Shown here: positions 1 to 5,506 of the stretch, piece by piece
How the letters are laid out: each line of letters starts with the position of its first letter
Numbering within the stretch: position 1 is the first letter of the stretch
DNA from: Tectiglobus sp039183375
GTDB lineage: Bacteria; Pseudomonadota; Alphaproteobacteria; Rhizobiales; Hyphomicrobiaceae
DNA length: 8,005 nucleotides
Direction: 5' to 3'
Assembly: GCA_039183375.1 (NCBI GenBank)
Contig: JBCDBQ010000328.1
Span: forward strand, 1-8,005
Made by a program: the position numbers and the translations under genes
Notes under the pieces: model-generated
What the model was told of the DNA's origin: nothing
Seen by the model: only the letters and a program-made list of their open reading frames with translations
Database searches by the model: none

Positions 1-355
1 CCTCGCGCGAATAACCAGCCACGCGCTCGTAGTAGATGGTGCCGATGACCGCGGCCAAAATCACAAACAGCGGCACGACGGCAACGGTACCTGCGACGGC
101 GCCAATGCGATCGAGAAGTTCAGGCGTGATCGTGCTGCCCAGGAGGACACCGAGCGTGACCCGCATGGGCGTGACAATTCCCATCGAAGGACGTTCGACC
201 GGTGCACCGGCCATCGCGGCCGCCATGGAAGCGGCGATGGCGCCAAGCATATAAGGGAGTGGGATGCCCAAGGTGGCTGCGATCACGCCGCCAGCTAAGG
301 CGATCGCGATGCAGATGGCCATGCGGGCCGCGCGGTTGTCTGCCAGATCGAGCAT
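1..355 (-). CDS. AbrB-family membrane protein (partial, N-terminal part)
   Basis: About 118 residues are visible before the left edge cuts the gene. The family (PF05145, named after E. coli AbrB, also annotated as putative ammonia monooxygenase) consists of polytopic inner-membrane proteins of roughly 350 residues with a duplicated domain; the transported substrate is generally unknown. The visible part shows a first hydrophobic helix (residues about 12-30), the typical IPLPYMLGAIAA segment, a Gly-rich TLGVLLGSTITPELL stretch and another long helix, ending in GYSRE, close to where family members continue toward a conserved PGG region. The start used is ATG at 355-353, which has no clear Shine-Dalgarno. 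An in-frame GTG at 370-368 is an alternative, and the frame stays open to a stop at 463-461. It is divergent from the EamA transporter. The family call rests on recognised motifs only. Confidence 0.8.
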   Translation of the reverse strand, partial: MLDLADNRAARMAICIAIALAGGVIAATLGIPLPYMLGAIAASMAAAMAGAPVERPSMGIVTPMRVTLGVLLGSTITPELLDRIGAVAGTVAVVPLFVILAAVIGTIYYERVAGYSRE

Positions 356-483
356 AGTCCAGTTGCGCACGTTGTTTGTTCTTGCCGACGTGTCGGGTTG
401 CGGCCTTGATGAATGCGCGCTCTTCCAAGATGCCGATTGCGAACGGAAGCCCAAGTGGTATCATTGCTTCGAAGTGAGGGCAT
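356..483. other. Divergent intergenic region between AbrB-like and EamA genes
   Basis: This 128-bp gap must hold the promoters and 5' leaders of both divergent genes. I could not identify convincing -35/-10 boxes on either strand. The only structure seen is a 12-bp dyad, CCGAC-GT-GTCGG at 385-396. It is short enough to be chance, but it could be an operator half-site pair. A GAGGG stretch at 476-480 sits just before the TTG start of the plus-strand gene. Confidence 0.4.
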
Positions 484-1470
484 TTGAGCAACTCGTCACA
501 GCCACAAGAATCTCCACCACGATGGTCTGTCCGTGAGAGAGGCTGGGTCAAAATACGGGCCCGCTGGGCAAGGTTGCCTGGCAATGTACGTGGCGGACTA
601 TTTATCCTGACGGCGGCGCTGTTCTTCGCGCTGATGGTCGCCTTGATCAAGCTGGCAGGTACATCGTTGCACGTCATGGAGGTGCTCTTCTTTCGGCAAC
701 TTGCAATGATTATTATCGCCTCGCCGATGATCTTGCGGTCGTTCCCTCATTCGCTGACGTCACGGCGCCCTGGGTTGCAACTCCTGCGGGTGGGAACTGC
801 CTTTGTTGCGATGACACTGGGGTTCACCGCGGTTATCAATCTGCCCCTCGCTGAAGCAACAACGATTGCTTTTGGGAAGACTTTTTTCACAACGATCCTT
901 GCGATCTTCGTATTGGGCGAAGTTGTGGGACCGCGGCGGTGGGGAGCCGTTATCGTGGGATTTCTCGGTGTTCTCGTTGTTGCCTGGCCGACAGACGGCG
1001 CCGCATTTAACATTTATGGGCTGATGGCCATTGGGAGTGCGGCGCTTGTCGGTGTGGTGATGGTCTCGGTCCGGCTTCTCAGCCTTGTGGACGAGCCGAT
1101 TACGATCCTGTCCTACCAAGCGATCGGAGTCGGGCTTTTGATGTTGCCGGGGACCATTTGGTTCTGGCAGACGCCGACACTGGCGGAGCTTGGCTTGCTG
1201 TTCGGAATTGGCGCACTGGCGGTCTGCGGCCAGTACATCAATATCCTTGGGCTACGTGCAGGTGAAGCAAGCGCCGTGGCACCGCTGGATTATTCGCGCC
1301 TTGTCTACACGCTGTTTCTTGGATGGTGGATTTTCAGCGAGTGGCCGGAGCCTAGGGTCTTCATTGGTGCAGCCATCATCGTTGCGGCCGCAGCTTATAC
1401 GTTGCACCGCGAGCGCGTCGTTGGAAAAGCAAAGCAGGCGAAACGCGCGAGGACCATCGTTTCGGATTAG
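484..1470 (+). CDS. EamA/DMT-family transporter (RhaT/YdcZ-like permease)
   Basis: A 328-residue inner-membrane permease of the drug/metabolite transporter superfamily, the usual length for a two-EamA-domain protein. The first EamA repeat spans about residues 36-168 and the second about 178-307, giving roughly ten transmembrane helices. The second repeat carries the characteristic AVAPLDYSRLVYTLFLGW-type helix followed by FSEWPEP. The basic N-terminal leader (many Arg in residues 13-36) fits a cytosolic N terminus, and the tail is also basic. The start is uncertain. The frame opens at a stop at 475-477, and the first usable codon is TTG at 484, preceded by GAGGG at short spacing; a second TTG at 574 would begin LPGNVRGG. 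There is no ATG before the first helix. The last 4 bp overlap the end of the convergent HAD gene. The substrate cannot be predicted; amino-acid or metabolite export is common in the family. Confidence 0.9.
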   Translation: MSNSSQPQESPPRWSVRERGWVKIRARWARLPGNVRGGLFILTAALFFALMVALIKLAGTSLHVMEVLFFRQLAMIIIASPMILRSFPHSLTSRRPGLQLLRVGTAFVAMTLGFTAVINLPLAEATTIAFGKTFFTTILAIFVLGEVVGPRRWGAVIVGFLGVLVVAWPTDGAAFNIYGLMAIGSAALVGVVMVSVRLLSLVDEPITILSYQAIGVGLLMLPGTIWFWQTPTLAELGLLFGIGALAVCGQYINILGLRAGEASAVAPLDYSRLVYTLFLGWWIFSEWPEPRVFIGAAIIVAAAAYTLHRERVVGKAKQAKRARTIVSD

Positions 1471-2177
1471 CACATCGCTTCAGCGAGTTCCTGGAAGTCG
1501 GCGACGATGATGTCGGGCTGATGAGGTGTTTCACCGAACGGTCGCTTGCGTCGATCGATGAACGCGGTGCGCATGCCGTAGCTCTTTGCGCCGATGCAAT
1601 CAAAGGCGTGGTTGGCAACAAAGAGCAGGCTGGTGCGCTCTTCGCCAACAATGTCCTCAGCGGATGCGTAAGTTGCCCAATGAGGTTTGAAGTAACCGGC
1701 TTCCTGCACCGAAATGACTTCGTCGAACGGAAAGCCAATGTGCGGACCGGCTGCTTCCAGCATGTCACGGTCGCCATTGGAGAGAATAACGAGTTTGAAA
1801 CCTGCCCCGCGGAGCTTTTCGAGCGCTGCAATAACGTCGGGGAACGGCTTAAGCGTTTCGATCTGGCTGACAAGCCACTGCACGTCATCTTGCGTGTAGG
1901 TGATGCCGCAACGATCCATGACATAGGACACGGCGCGATGGCCGATTTGCCGGTAAGGCGTATGACCCCGGTCGCAGAGGGCATCGATCATTGAGTTCTC
2001 GTAGTGCGTGCGCCGCCACCACGTGACGAATCGATGGGCCTCGCCGTCCCAGCCTTTGTTTTTAAGGAACGGGGTTGCAGCCTCGGTCAAGCCTGTCTGC
2101 ATATCGACGATCGTGCCGTATTGATCGAAGACCAGCGCGCTGGTTTCGCGTTTTAGGACGTCGGTGGTTGTTGGCAT
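1467..2177 (-). CDS. HAD-superfamily hydrolase, haloacid dehalogenase type II-like
   Basis: A 236-residue cytosolic HAD hydrolase, matching the usual 220-240 residues of type II 2-haloacid dehalogenases (EC 3.8.1.2: an L-2-haloacid is hydrolysed to a D-2-hydroxyacid through an aspartyl ester). HAD motif I is FDQYGTIVD with nucleophile Asp18 and Thr22. Arg55/56 corresponds to the substrate-binding Arg. Motif II is LSNG (Ser133), motif III is YFKPH (Lys164, then Tyr170), and motif IV is FVANHAFD (Asp193). Compared from memory with L-DEX of Pseudomonas sp. YL, Ser175 and Asn177 are replaced by Ala188 and His190. This FVAxH variant is widespread among proteins annotated as type II dehalogenases, so true dehalogenase activity is not assured. 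The ATG at 2177 is preceded by GGAG (2186-2183) at 5-nt spacing. It is last in the minus-strand cluster, 80 bp after the flavoenzyme gene, and its stop overlaps that of the EamA gene. Confidence 0.87.
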   Translation of the reverse strand: MPTTTDVLKRETSALVFDQYGTIVDMQTGLTEAATPFLKNKGWDGEAHRFVTWWRRTHYENSMIDALCDRGHTPYRQIGHRAVSYVMDRCGITYTQDDVQWLVSQIETLKPFPDVIAALEKLRGAGFKLVILSNGDRDMLEAAGPHIGFPFDEVISVQEAGYFKPHWATYASAEDIVGEERTSLLFVANHAFDCIGAKSYGMRTAFIDRRKRPFGETPHQPDIIVADFQELAEAMC

Positions 2178-2205
2178 GCGTGCTCCGTCGATACCTGATA
2201 GCCGA

Positions 2206-2224
2206 GCTCATCGCTAGGATGAGC
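2206..2224. repeat. Short inverted repeat (hairpin) between flavoenzyme and HAD genes
   Basis: The arms GCTCATC (2206-2212) and GATGAGC (2218-2224) are perfect 7-bp complements around a 5-base loop. In the minus-strand transcript this lies after the flavoenzyme stop and about 20 bases before the HAD Shine-Dalgarno. No T-tract follows on the minus strand, so it is not a canonical intrinsic terminator. It could partly attenuate, or mark an mRNA processing point between the two genes. Confidence 0.4.
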
Positions 2225-2257
2225 CCGCCCAATTGCTATGAACCTGTGCCCGGCGCG

Positions 2258-3850
2258 CTATTCCGCTGCATCGGAGAGTTGGTCTTTGTCGCTTATTGAG
2301 GTCGAGATTTGCGGCCGCTGCTCGCCGCCGAGAACGGGGGTCACCGGAACCTGGCAACCGACCGGGCAGCAACGACCGGGCTGACGGTTGCGAGATGTCT
2401 CGTCATCGAGATTGAGAACGCCGCGATCCAGCAGGCGCTCAACCAGCTGGCGGCGTTCTTCCAGCGGATAGTAGCGATAGATCTCGCGGCGCATGGCCTC
2501 CGGTGAGCCGCCGCCATGCAGCGAAATAACTGACATCCAACCAGCAGAATTTGATGCCGTCAGATCTTCCATGAAGCGGGCGACGTCCATGCGATGCTGA
2601 TAGGGAATGTCCGGCCGGGTTGTCAGCATATCCATCATGTCGCCCTTGGTGGCCGGGTTGTGGTCATCCTCCGGGCCGGGCAACGCAACGATCAGGCCGC
2701 CAGAGACATCGTGAGCGAGACGATGCATGTCGTAGATCTGCGTTGCCATCAGGAGCTTGCCAACGTTGGCAAACACGCCATCTGGTTGCTGGATGCCGGA
2801 CTCGTCCTTGAAGCCGTAGATCGATGCGGCGGCACCGCAGGCATAAAAGCCCTCGACAATCTTGATCAGCTCGACGAGATCGTTGCGCAGGTGCGGCGTG
2901 CCCTGCGGGTCGAGACCGTTTGCCTCGATCATCATCACACCAGCGCCAATCAGCAGATCTCCAAATCCTGCGCGGGCCCCGATGCAGCTGTGGCGGTGGT
3001 GGGTGGCATAAGTCGATGTCAGAAACTGGGAGTACTCCCATTCGCCGTCCAAGAAGACATTGTCCCAAGGCACGAAGACATCGTCAAAAATAGCAACCGC
3101 TGTGGATTGACCGAACTTGGCGCTGAACTTGGCGGCATTCTCACCGGGGCGGCCGGCGGGTCGCGAAATGATTGTTAGGTTCTCGGCGTCGATCGGCACG
3201 GCACAACAGACGGCAAAGTCCTTGTCGGCTTCGATCATGTTCCGGCATGGCATCACCATCAGCTCATGCATATAAGGCGCGCCGGTGATGATTGCTTTCG
3301 CTCCGCGAATGACAATACCGTCTTTGCGCCGCTCCTTGATGTGCACATAGACGTCAGCATTGGCCTGCTGGTGCGGGCGCAAGGAGCGGTCGCCTTTGCC
3401 GTCCGTCATGGCAATGCCGACAGACAAGTCTTCGTCCTGAACGCGATGCATGTAGTTGAGAAAGCGTTGATGCTTATCAGTGTCGCGGTCAGCATCGATC
3501 TTATGAGTTGCCTGGTAAATGGCTGCAAAGCCGTCATGCGTCAGGTAGCGCTGGGCGCAGCCAACCTCGCGGCAAACCAGACGCGTTGCTTCCAGCTTTT
3601 CAATCAGATCCTGCTGTGTGCGGTCGACGTGGGTCATCCGGCTCACAGTCTTGCCGGTGCTGGCCTCTTTCGCCTGCATCAGATGCGTATAGCGCTCGTC
3701 GTGCGCGAGGTCGTAGGTGCGAGCCACTGCATTGACGCCGGGCTCGAGGCTGGGCGCATCCACAACACTTTCAAGCTGTTCGCCGCCAACGAACACGCGT
3801 GGAGATAACGTGCGCAGGGACTCGCGATAGGCTTCGCCGGTCATAATCAT
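2258..3850 (-). CDS. 4-hydroxybutyryl-CoA dehydratase / HpaB superfamily flavoenzyme, noncanonical
   Basis: A 530-residue cytosolic protein that aligns over residues 1-470 with the acyl-CoA-dehydrogenase-like fold shared by AbfD (4-hydroxybutyryl-CoA dehydratase/vinylacetyl-CoA isomerase) and HpaB (4-hydroxyphenylacetate 3-monooxygenase). Landmarks are MTGEAYRESLRTL at the N terminus, AMTDGKGDRS (147-156), GIVIRGAKAIITG (178-190), EADKDFAV (207-214), FDDVFVPWDNVFL (255-267), FGDLLIGAG (296-304) and SLHGGGSPEAMRREI (443-457). The N-terminal and GKGDR features resemble AbfD more than HpaB. Compared with AbfD from memory, cluster ligands Cys99 and His292 match Cys98 and His285, but Cys103 is Tyr102 and Cys299 is Ala292. 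The HpaB active-site His position is Ile146. FAD use is likely; the reaction is uncertain. The last ~50 residues extend past AbfD and contain CCPVGC (494-499). The start at 3850 is set by AAGGAG 9 nt upstream. It lies 34 bp after the lyase gene. Confidence 0.85.
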   Translation of the reverse strand: MIMTGEAYRESLRTLSPRVFVGGEQLESVVDAPSLEPGVNAVARTYDLAHDERYTHLMQAKEASTGKTVSRMTHVDRTQQDLIEKLEATRLVCREVGCAQRYLTHDGFAAIYQATHKIDADRDTDKHQRFLNYMHRVQDEDLSVGIAMTDGKGDRSLRPHQQANADVYVHIKERRKDGIVIRGAKAIITGAPYMHELMVMPCRNMIEADKDFAVCCAVPIDAENLTIISRPAGRPGENAAKFSAKFGQSTAVAIFDDVFVPWDNVFLDGEWEYSQFLTSTYATHHRHSCIGARAGFGDLLIGAGVMMIEANGLDPQGTPHLRNDLVELIKIVEGFYACGAAASIYGFKDESGIQQPDGVFANVGKLLMATQIYDMHRLAHDVSGGLIVALPGPEDDHNPATKGDMMDMLTTRPDIPYQHRMDVARFMEDLTASNSAGWMSVISLHGGGSPEAMRREIYRYYPLEERRQLVERLLDRGVLNLDDETSRNRQPGRCCPVGCQVPVTPVLGGEQRPQISTSISDKDQLSDAAE

Positions 3851-3859
3851 GGCGTTTTG

Positions 3860-3865
3860 CTCCTT
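3860..3865 (-). promoter_or_regulatory. Ribosome binding site that fixes the flavoenzyme start
   Basis: AAGGAG on the minus strand lies 9 bases before ATG at 3850-3848. This places the start there rather than at the upstream in-frame ATG at 3931, which would overlap the lyase gene by 47 bp and add 27 highly basic residues foreign to the family. A later in-frame ATG at 3844 is too far from the site. Confidence 0.75.
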
Positions 3866-3884
3866 CGGCTCGCGCGATGCGCGT

Positions 3885-4769
3885 TTAATTCTTCTGCGCT
3901 GCTTCGATGGCCTCGGCCAGAGCGACAACACGTTCGGCCTTCACGACGATTGGATAGTCGACAAAATATCCTTCGACCTGGATCGAGGCCGAGCCAGCGG
4001 CTTCAGCTTCCTGGAAGGCGGTGATGACCTTACGCGACCAGGCCACCTCTTCCGCGGTCGGGGTGAAGGCGTCGTTGGTTGCGGCAATCTGATTGGGGTG
4101 AATGCACATCTTGCCTTGGTAACCGAACTGGCGTGCCAGGATGGCAGAGTTCTTGAAGTGCTCGTGCTCGTTAATGTGAATAAAGACAGTGTCGATTGGC
4201 GGCTGCAGATCATTGATGCGCGATGCAAGCACGATCTCGGCGCGTGCGTGCGCCAGTTCACCCTCGTGCATGGTCCACTCGATGGCCATGTCGCGCGTAT
4301 AGTCTCCGGCGCCAAACGCGACCCGCTTGAGGCGGCCGACGGCACCGCAGATCTCACGGACATGAGCAACACCTTTGCCGGTTTCGATGATCGGCATCAG
4401 GTCGATCCCACCTTCCGGCAGGCCACGCTGGCGCTCTAAGCTGGTCATCATCCAATCGACCATCTGTAAATCTGCAGGGCGCTCGACCTTGGGAAGAACA
4501 ATGCCATCCACACCCTTCGCAACAACCGCCTCGACATCGCCGAATGTGAATTCGGTATCGAGTGCGTTGATGCGTACGTAACCTCGGCATTTGCGGGGAC
4601 GTTGTAGGGCCTCGACGACAACTTTTCGTGTCGCGACCTTCTCAGAAATCGCAACTGCGTCTTCAAGATCAAGGATGACCACGTCAGTCCCGGTGTCGAA
4701 TACCTTCTCGACTTTCCGAGGATGATTGCCGGGGGCAAAAAGATACGTGCGGTTGGCCTGCATTGTCAT
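3885..4769 (-). CDS. CitE-like CoA-ester lyase (HpcH/HpaI aldolase family)
   Basis: A 294-residue cytosolic TIM-barrel lyase of the CitE/malyl-CoA lyase type, at normal family length. Members cleave 3-hydroxyacyl-CoA or citryl-type thioesters (malyl-CoA, beta-methylmalyl-CoA, citramalyl-CoA, citryl-ACP) to an acyl-CoA plus a 2-oxoacid, using Mg2+. Visible motifs are the N-terminal LFAPGN (10-15), DLEDAV (34-39), the VRINALDT strand with Arg66, LPK (92-94), PIIETGKG with the metal ligand Glu129, FGAGDYT with Asp156, and GKMCIHPNQI (219-228). It stands free of citrate-lyase subunits, so a role in catabolic CoA-ester cleavage is more likely than citrate lyase; the exact substrate is not readable. 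GGGAG (4777-4773) is 3 nt from ATG 4769 but 9 nt from the in-frame ATG at 4763, so the real start may be the third codon. It is flanked at 24 and 34 bp by its operon neighbours. Confidence 0.92.
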   Translation of the reverse strand: MTMQANRTYLFAPGNHPRKVEKVFDTGTDVVILDLEDAVAISEKVATRKVVVEALQRPRKCRGYVRINALDTEFTFGDVEAVVAKGVDGIVLPKVERPADLQMVDWMMTSLERQRGLPEGGIDLMPIIETGKGVAHVREICGAVGRLKRVAFGAGDYTRDMAIEWTMHEGELAHARAEIVLASRINDLQPPIDTVFIHINEHEHFKNSAILARQFGYQGKMCIHPNQIAATNDAFTPTAEEVAWSRKVITAFQEAEAAGSASIQVEGYFVDYPIVVKAERVVALAEAIEAAQKN

Positions 4770-4772
4770 GGA

Positions 4773-4777
4773 CTCCC
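4773..4777 (-). promoter_or_regulatory. Ribosome binding site of the lyase gene
   Basis: GGGAG on the minus strand. Its 9-nt spacing to ATG 4763-4761 is better than its 3-nt spacing to ATG 4769-4767, which favours a start two codons downstream of the longest frame. Confidence 0.5.
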
Positions 4778-4793
4778 ACTCGTCACTGTCAGG

Positions 4794-5309
4794 CTACCAG
4801 AGTAGTCCGCCTGGTTTGACGTGGTCATATTTGGAGGGTTTTGGTTTGTAGCCGGCACCCTGGTCGATCAAGACCACCCAGGATTGTTCTTCCGGTCCCC
4901 CGGCGGGGAAGTAGATGGCGCCATGCGGCATGAAGTGCTTCTGGTTCAGCTCAAATGCGCGTGCATCTGCCTGGGTTCGGCTGCGAACCCGAAAGGCATA
5001 ACAGAATCCGAGAACCGGCAGGCCGGATAACAAGATCGTAACGCCCAAGTTGTCGACCCAGCTGAAAAGACCAAAGAAGAAGTCCTTTCCAAGGATGAAG
5101 ATCAGCAAGCCAAGCACGAAGGCAACGCAGGCGACATAGAAGTAGGGCGCCAATCTCTGCTCGATGCCGCGCAGATGGTAGGTGCGCGACTCGAGATCAT
5201 CCATGGTCTCAGCAGCAACCCGCGCATGCCCGGCCTCTTCGTTACTCAGCCGCGCAAGAAACACCGGCAAAGGAATGCGTTCTGGTTCAGCTTTCGCCGG
5301 CTTGTTCAT
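4794..5309 (-). CDS. Small two-helix membrane protein of unknown function
   Basis: I do not recognise a family. The protein has 171 residues. A polar, charged N-terminal part (residues 1-54) contains an acidic stretch, NEEAGHARVAAETMDDLESR, that could be helical. Two hydrophobic helices follow, at about 55-74 (APYFYVACVAFVLGLLIFIL) and 87-108 (NLGVTILLSGLPVLGFCY), joined by an aromatic loop (KDFFFGLFSW). The tail of about 60 residues is soluble, with PHGAIYFPAGGPEEQSW and a Lys/Pro-rich end (GYKPKPSKYD). Positive charge after the second helix (RVRSR) suggests a cytosolic tail. It is the first gene of the minus-strand cluster, 24 bp before the lyase gene. The start is ambiguous: ATG 5309 is 13 nt from AGGGA (5327-5323), while the adjacent TTG at 5312 is 10 nt away. 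It may be a membrane partner or accessory factor of the pathway, but no function can be assigned. Confidence 0.75.
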   Translation of the reverse strand: MNKPAKAEPERIPLPVFLARLSNEEAGHARVAAETMDDLESRTYHLRGIEQRLAPYFYVACVAFVLGLLIFILGKDFFFGLFSWVDNLGVTILLSGLPVLGFCYAFRVRSRTQADARAFELNQKHFMPHGAIYFPAGGPEEQSWVVLIDQGAGYKPKPSKYDHVKPGGLLW

Positions 5310-5328
5310 CAAGCGTTCTATTTCCCTG

Positions 5329-5385
5329 GGACGATGCGAGATCGTGATTTAGAAACTCCCGGAACGTAGTTGTTTCTCGCCGTCC
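5329..5385. repeat. Imperfect dyad in the divergent promoter region
   Basis: GGACG (5329-5333) and GCGAG (5336-5340) are complementary to CGTCC (5381-5385) and CTCGC (5376-5380), leaving only a two-base bulge (AT, 5334-5335) and a 35-base loop. Read as plus-strand RNA, pairing could extend outward to about 5325/5389 through two G-U wobbles. It sits 20-75 bp upstream of the minus-strand cluster, so it could be a pair of operator half-sites or a 5'-leader structure. Confidence 0.35.
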
Positions 5386-5492
5386 TGGGCAAGTTTCAAA
5401 TTCGGCAACATCGCGATTGTGATCATTGCTTCAATAACTACCGCGTTCGCAGGGCACCGCGTAGGTATGCCGGAAATCACATTGGTTAAAGC

Positions 5493-5497
5493 AGGAA
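5493..5497 (+). promoter_or_regulatory. Ribosome binding site of the LeuB-like gene
   Basis: AGGAA ends 9 bases before ATG 5507. This supports that codon as the start, in agreement with the family N terminus (a beta strand running into LPGDGVGPEV). Confidence 0.6.
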
Positions 5498-5506
5498 CCT
5501 CAAAGA

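Larger units (their letters stand above)
5310..5506. other. Divergent intergenic region between the lyase cluster and the LeuB-like gene
   Basis: About 195 bp without a supported gene. It should contain the promoters for the minus-strand cluster and the plus-strand dehydrogenase, and it is the natural site for a shared regulator. I found no confident -35/-10 pair. It holds the imperfect dyad at 5329-5385 (listed separately), which overlaps a 6-bp inverted repeat, AGAAAC (5351-5356)/GTTTCT (5372-5377), and a lone TGATCA palindrome at 5420-5425. No regulator gene is in the window. Confidence 0.5.

Noticed and set aside
1..355. AbrB-like protein as a transcription regulator
   Set aside because: The name is shared with an unrelated DNA-binding family. 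The visible sequence is strongly hydrophobic with several membrane helices and no DNA-binding fold.
385..396. CCGAC-GT-GTCGG dyad as a defined operator
   Set aside because: Five-base arms with a two-base spacer are expected about once by chance in a region of this size, and no regulator gene is nearby to support it.
120..677. 185-residue minus-strand open frame
   Set aside because: It crosses the start of the EamA gene and overlaps the AbrB-like gene in another frame. The composition (Arg/His/Gly-rich) is typical of a shadow frame, while the two overlapped frames give recognisable membrane proteins.
2594..3178. 194-residue plus-strand open frame
   Set aside because: It lies entirely antisense to the flavoenzyme gene, whose protein matches a known family across this stretch. 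The antisense product shows no recognisable domain, and long antisense frames are expected in GC-rich coding DNA.
3871..3883. CGCGC-GAT-GCGCG hairpin as a terminator between lyase and flavoenzyme genes
   Set aside because: It is only a 5-bp stem of alternating C and G with no T-tract, directly before a strong ribosome site in a 34-bp operon gap. It is more likely base-composition noise.
3851..3931. N-terminal extension of the flavoenzyme to ATG 3931
   Set aside because: It would overlap the lyase gene and add 27 basic residues not found in the family. The strong AAGGAG site at 3860-3865 points to ATG 3850 instead.
3849..4439. 196-residue plus-strand open frame
   Set aside because: It is antisense to the CitE-like lyase, with no recognisable motif and no convincing ribosome binding site.
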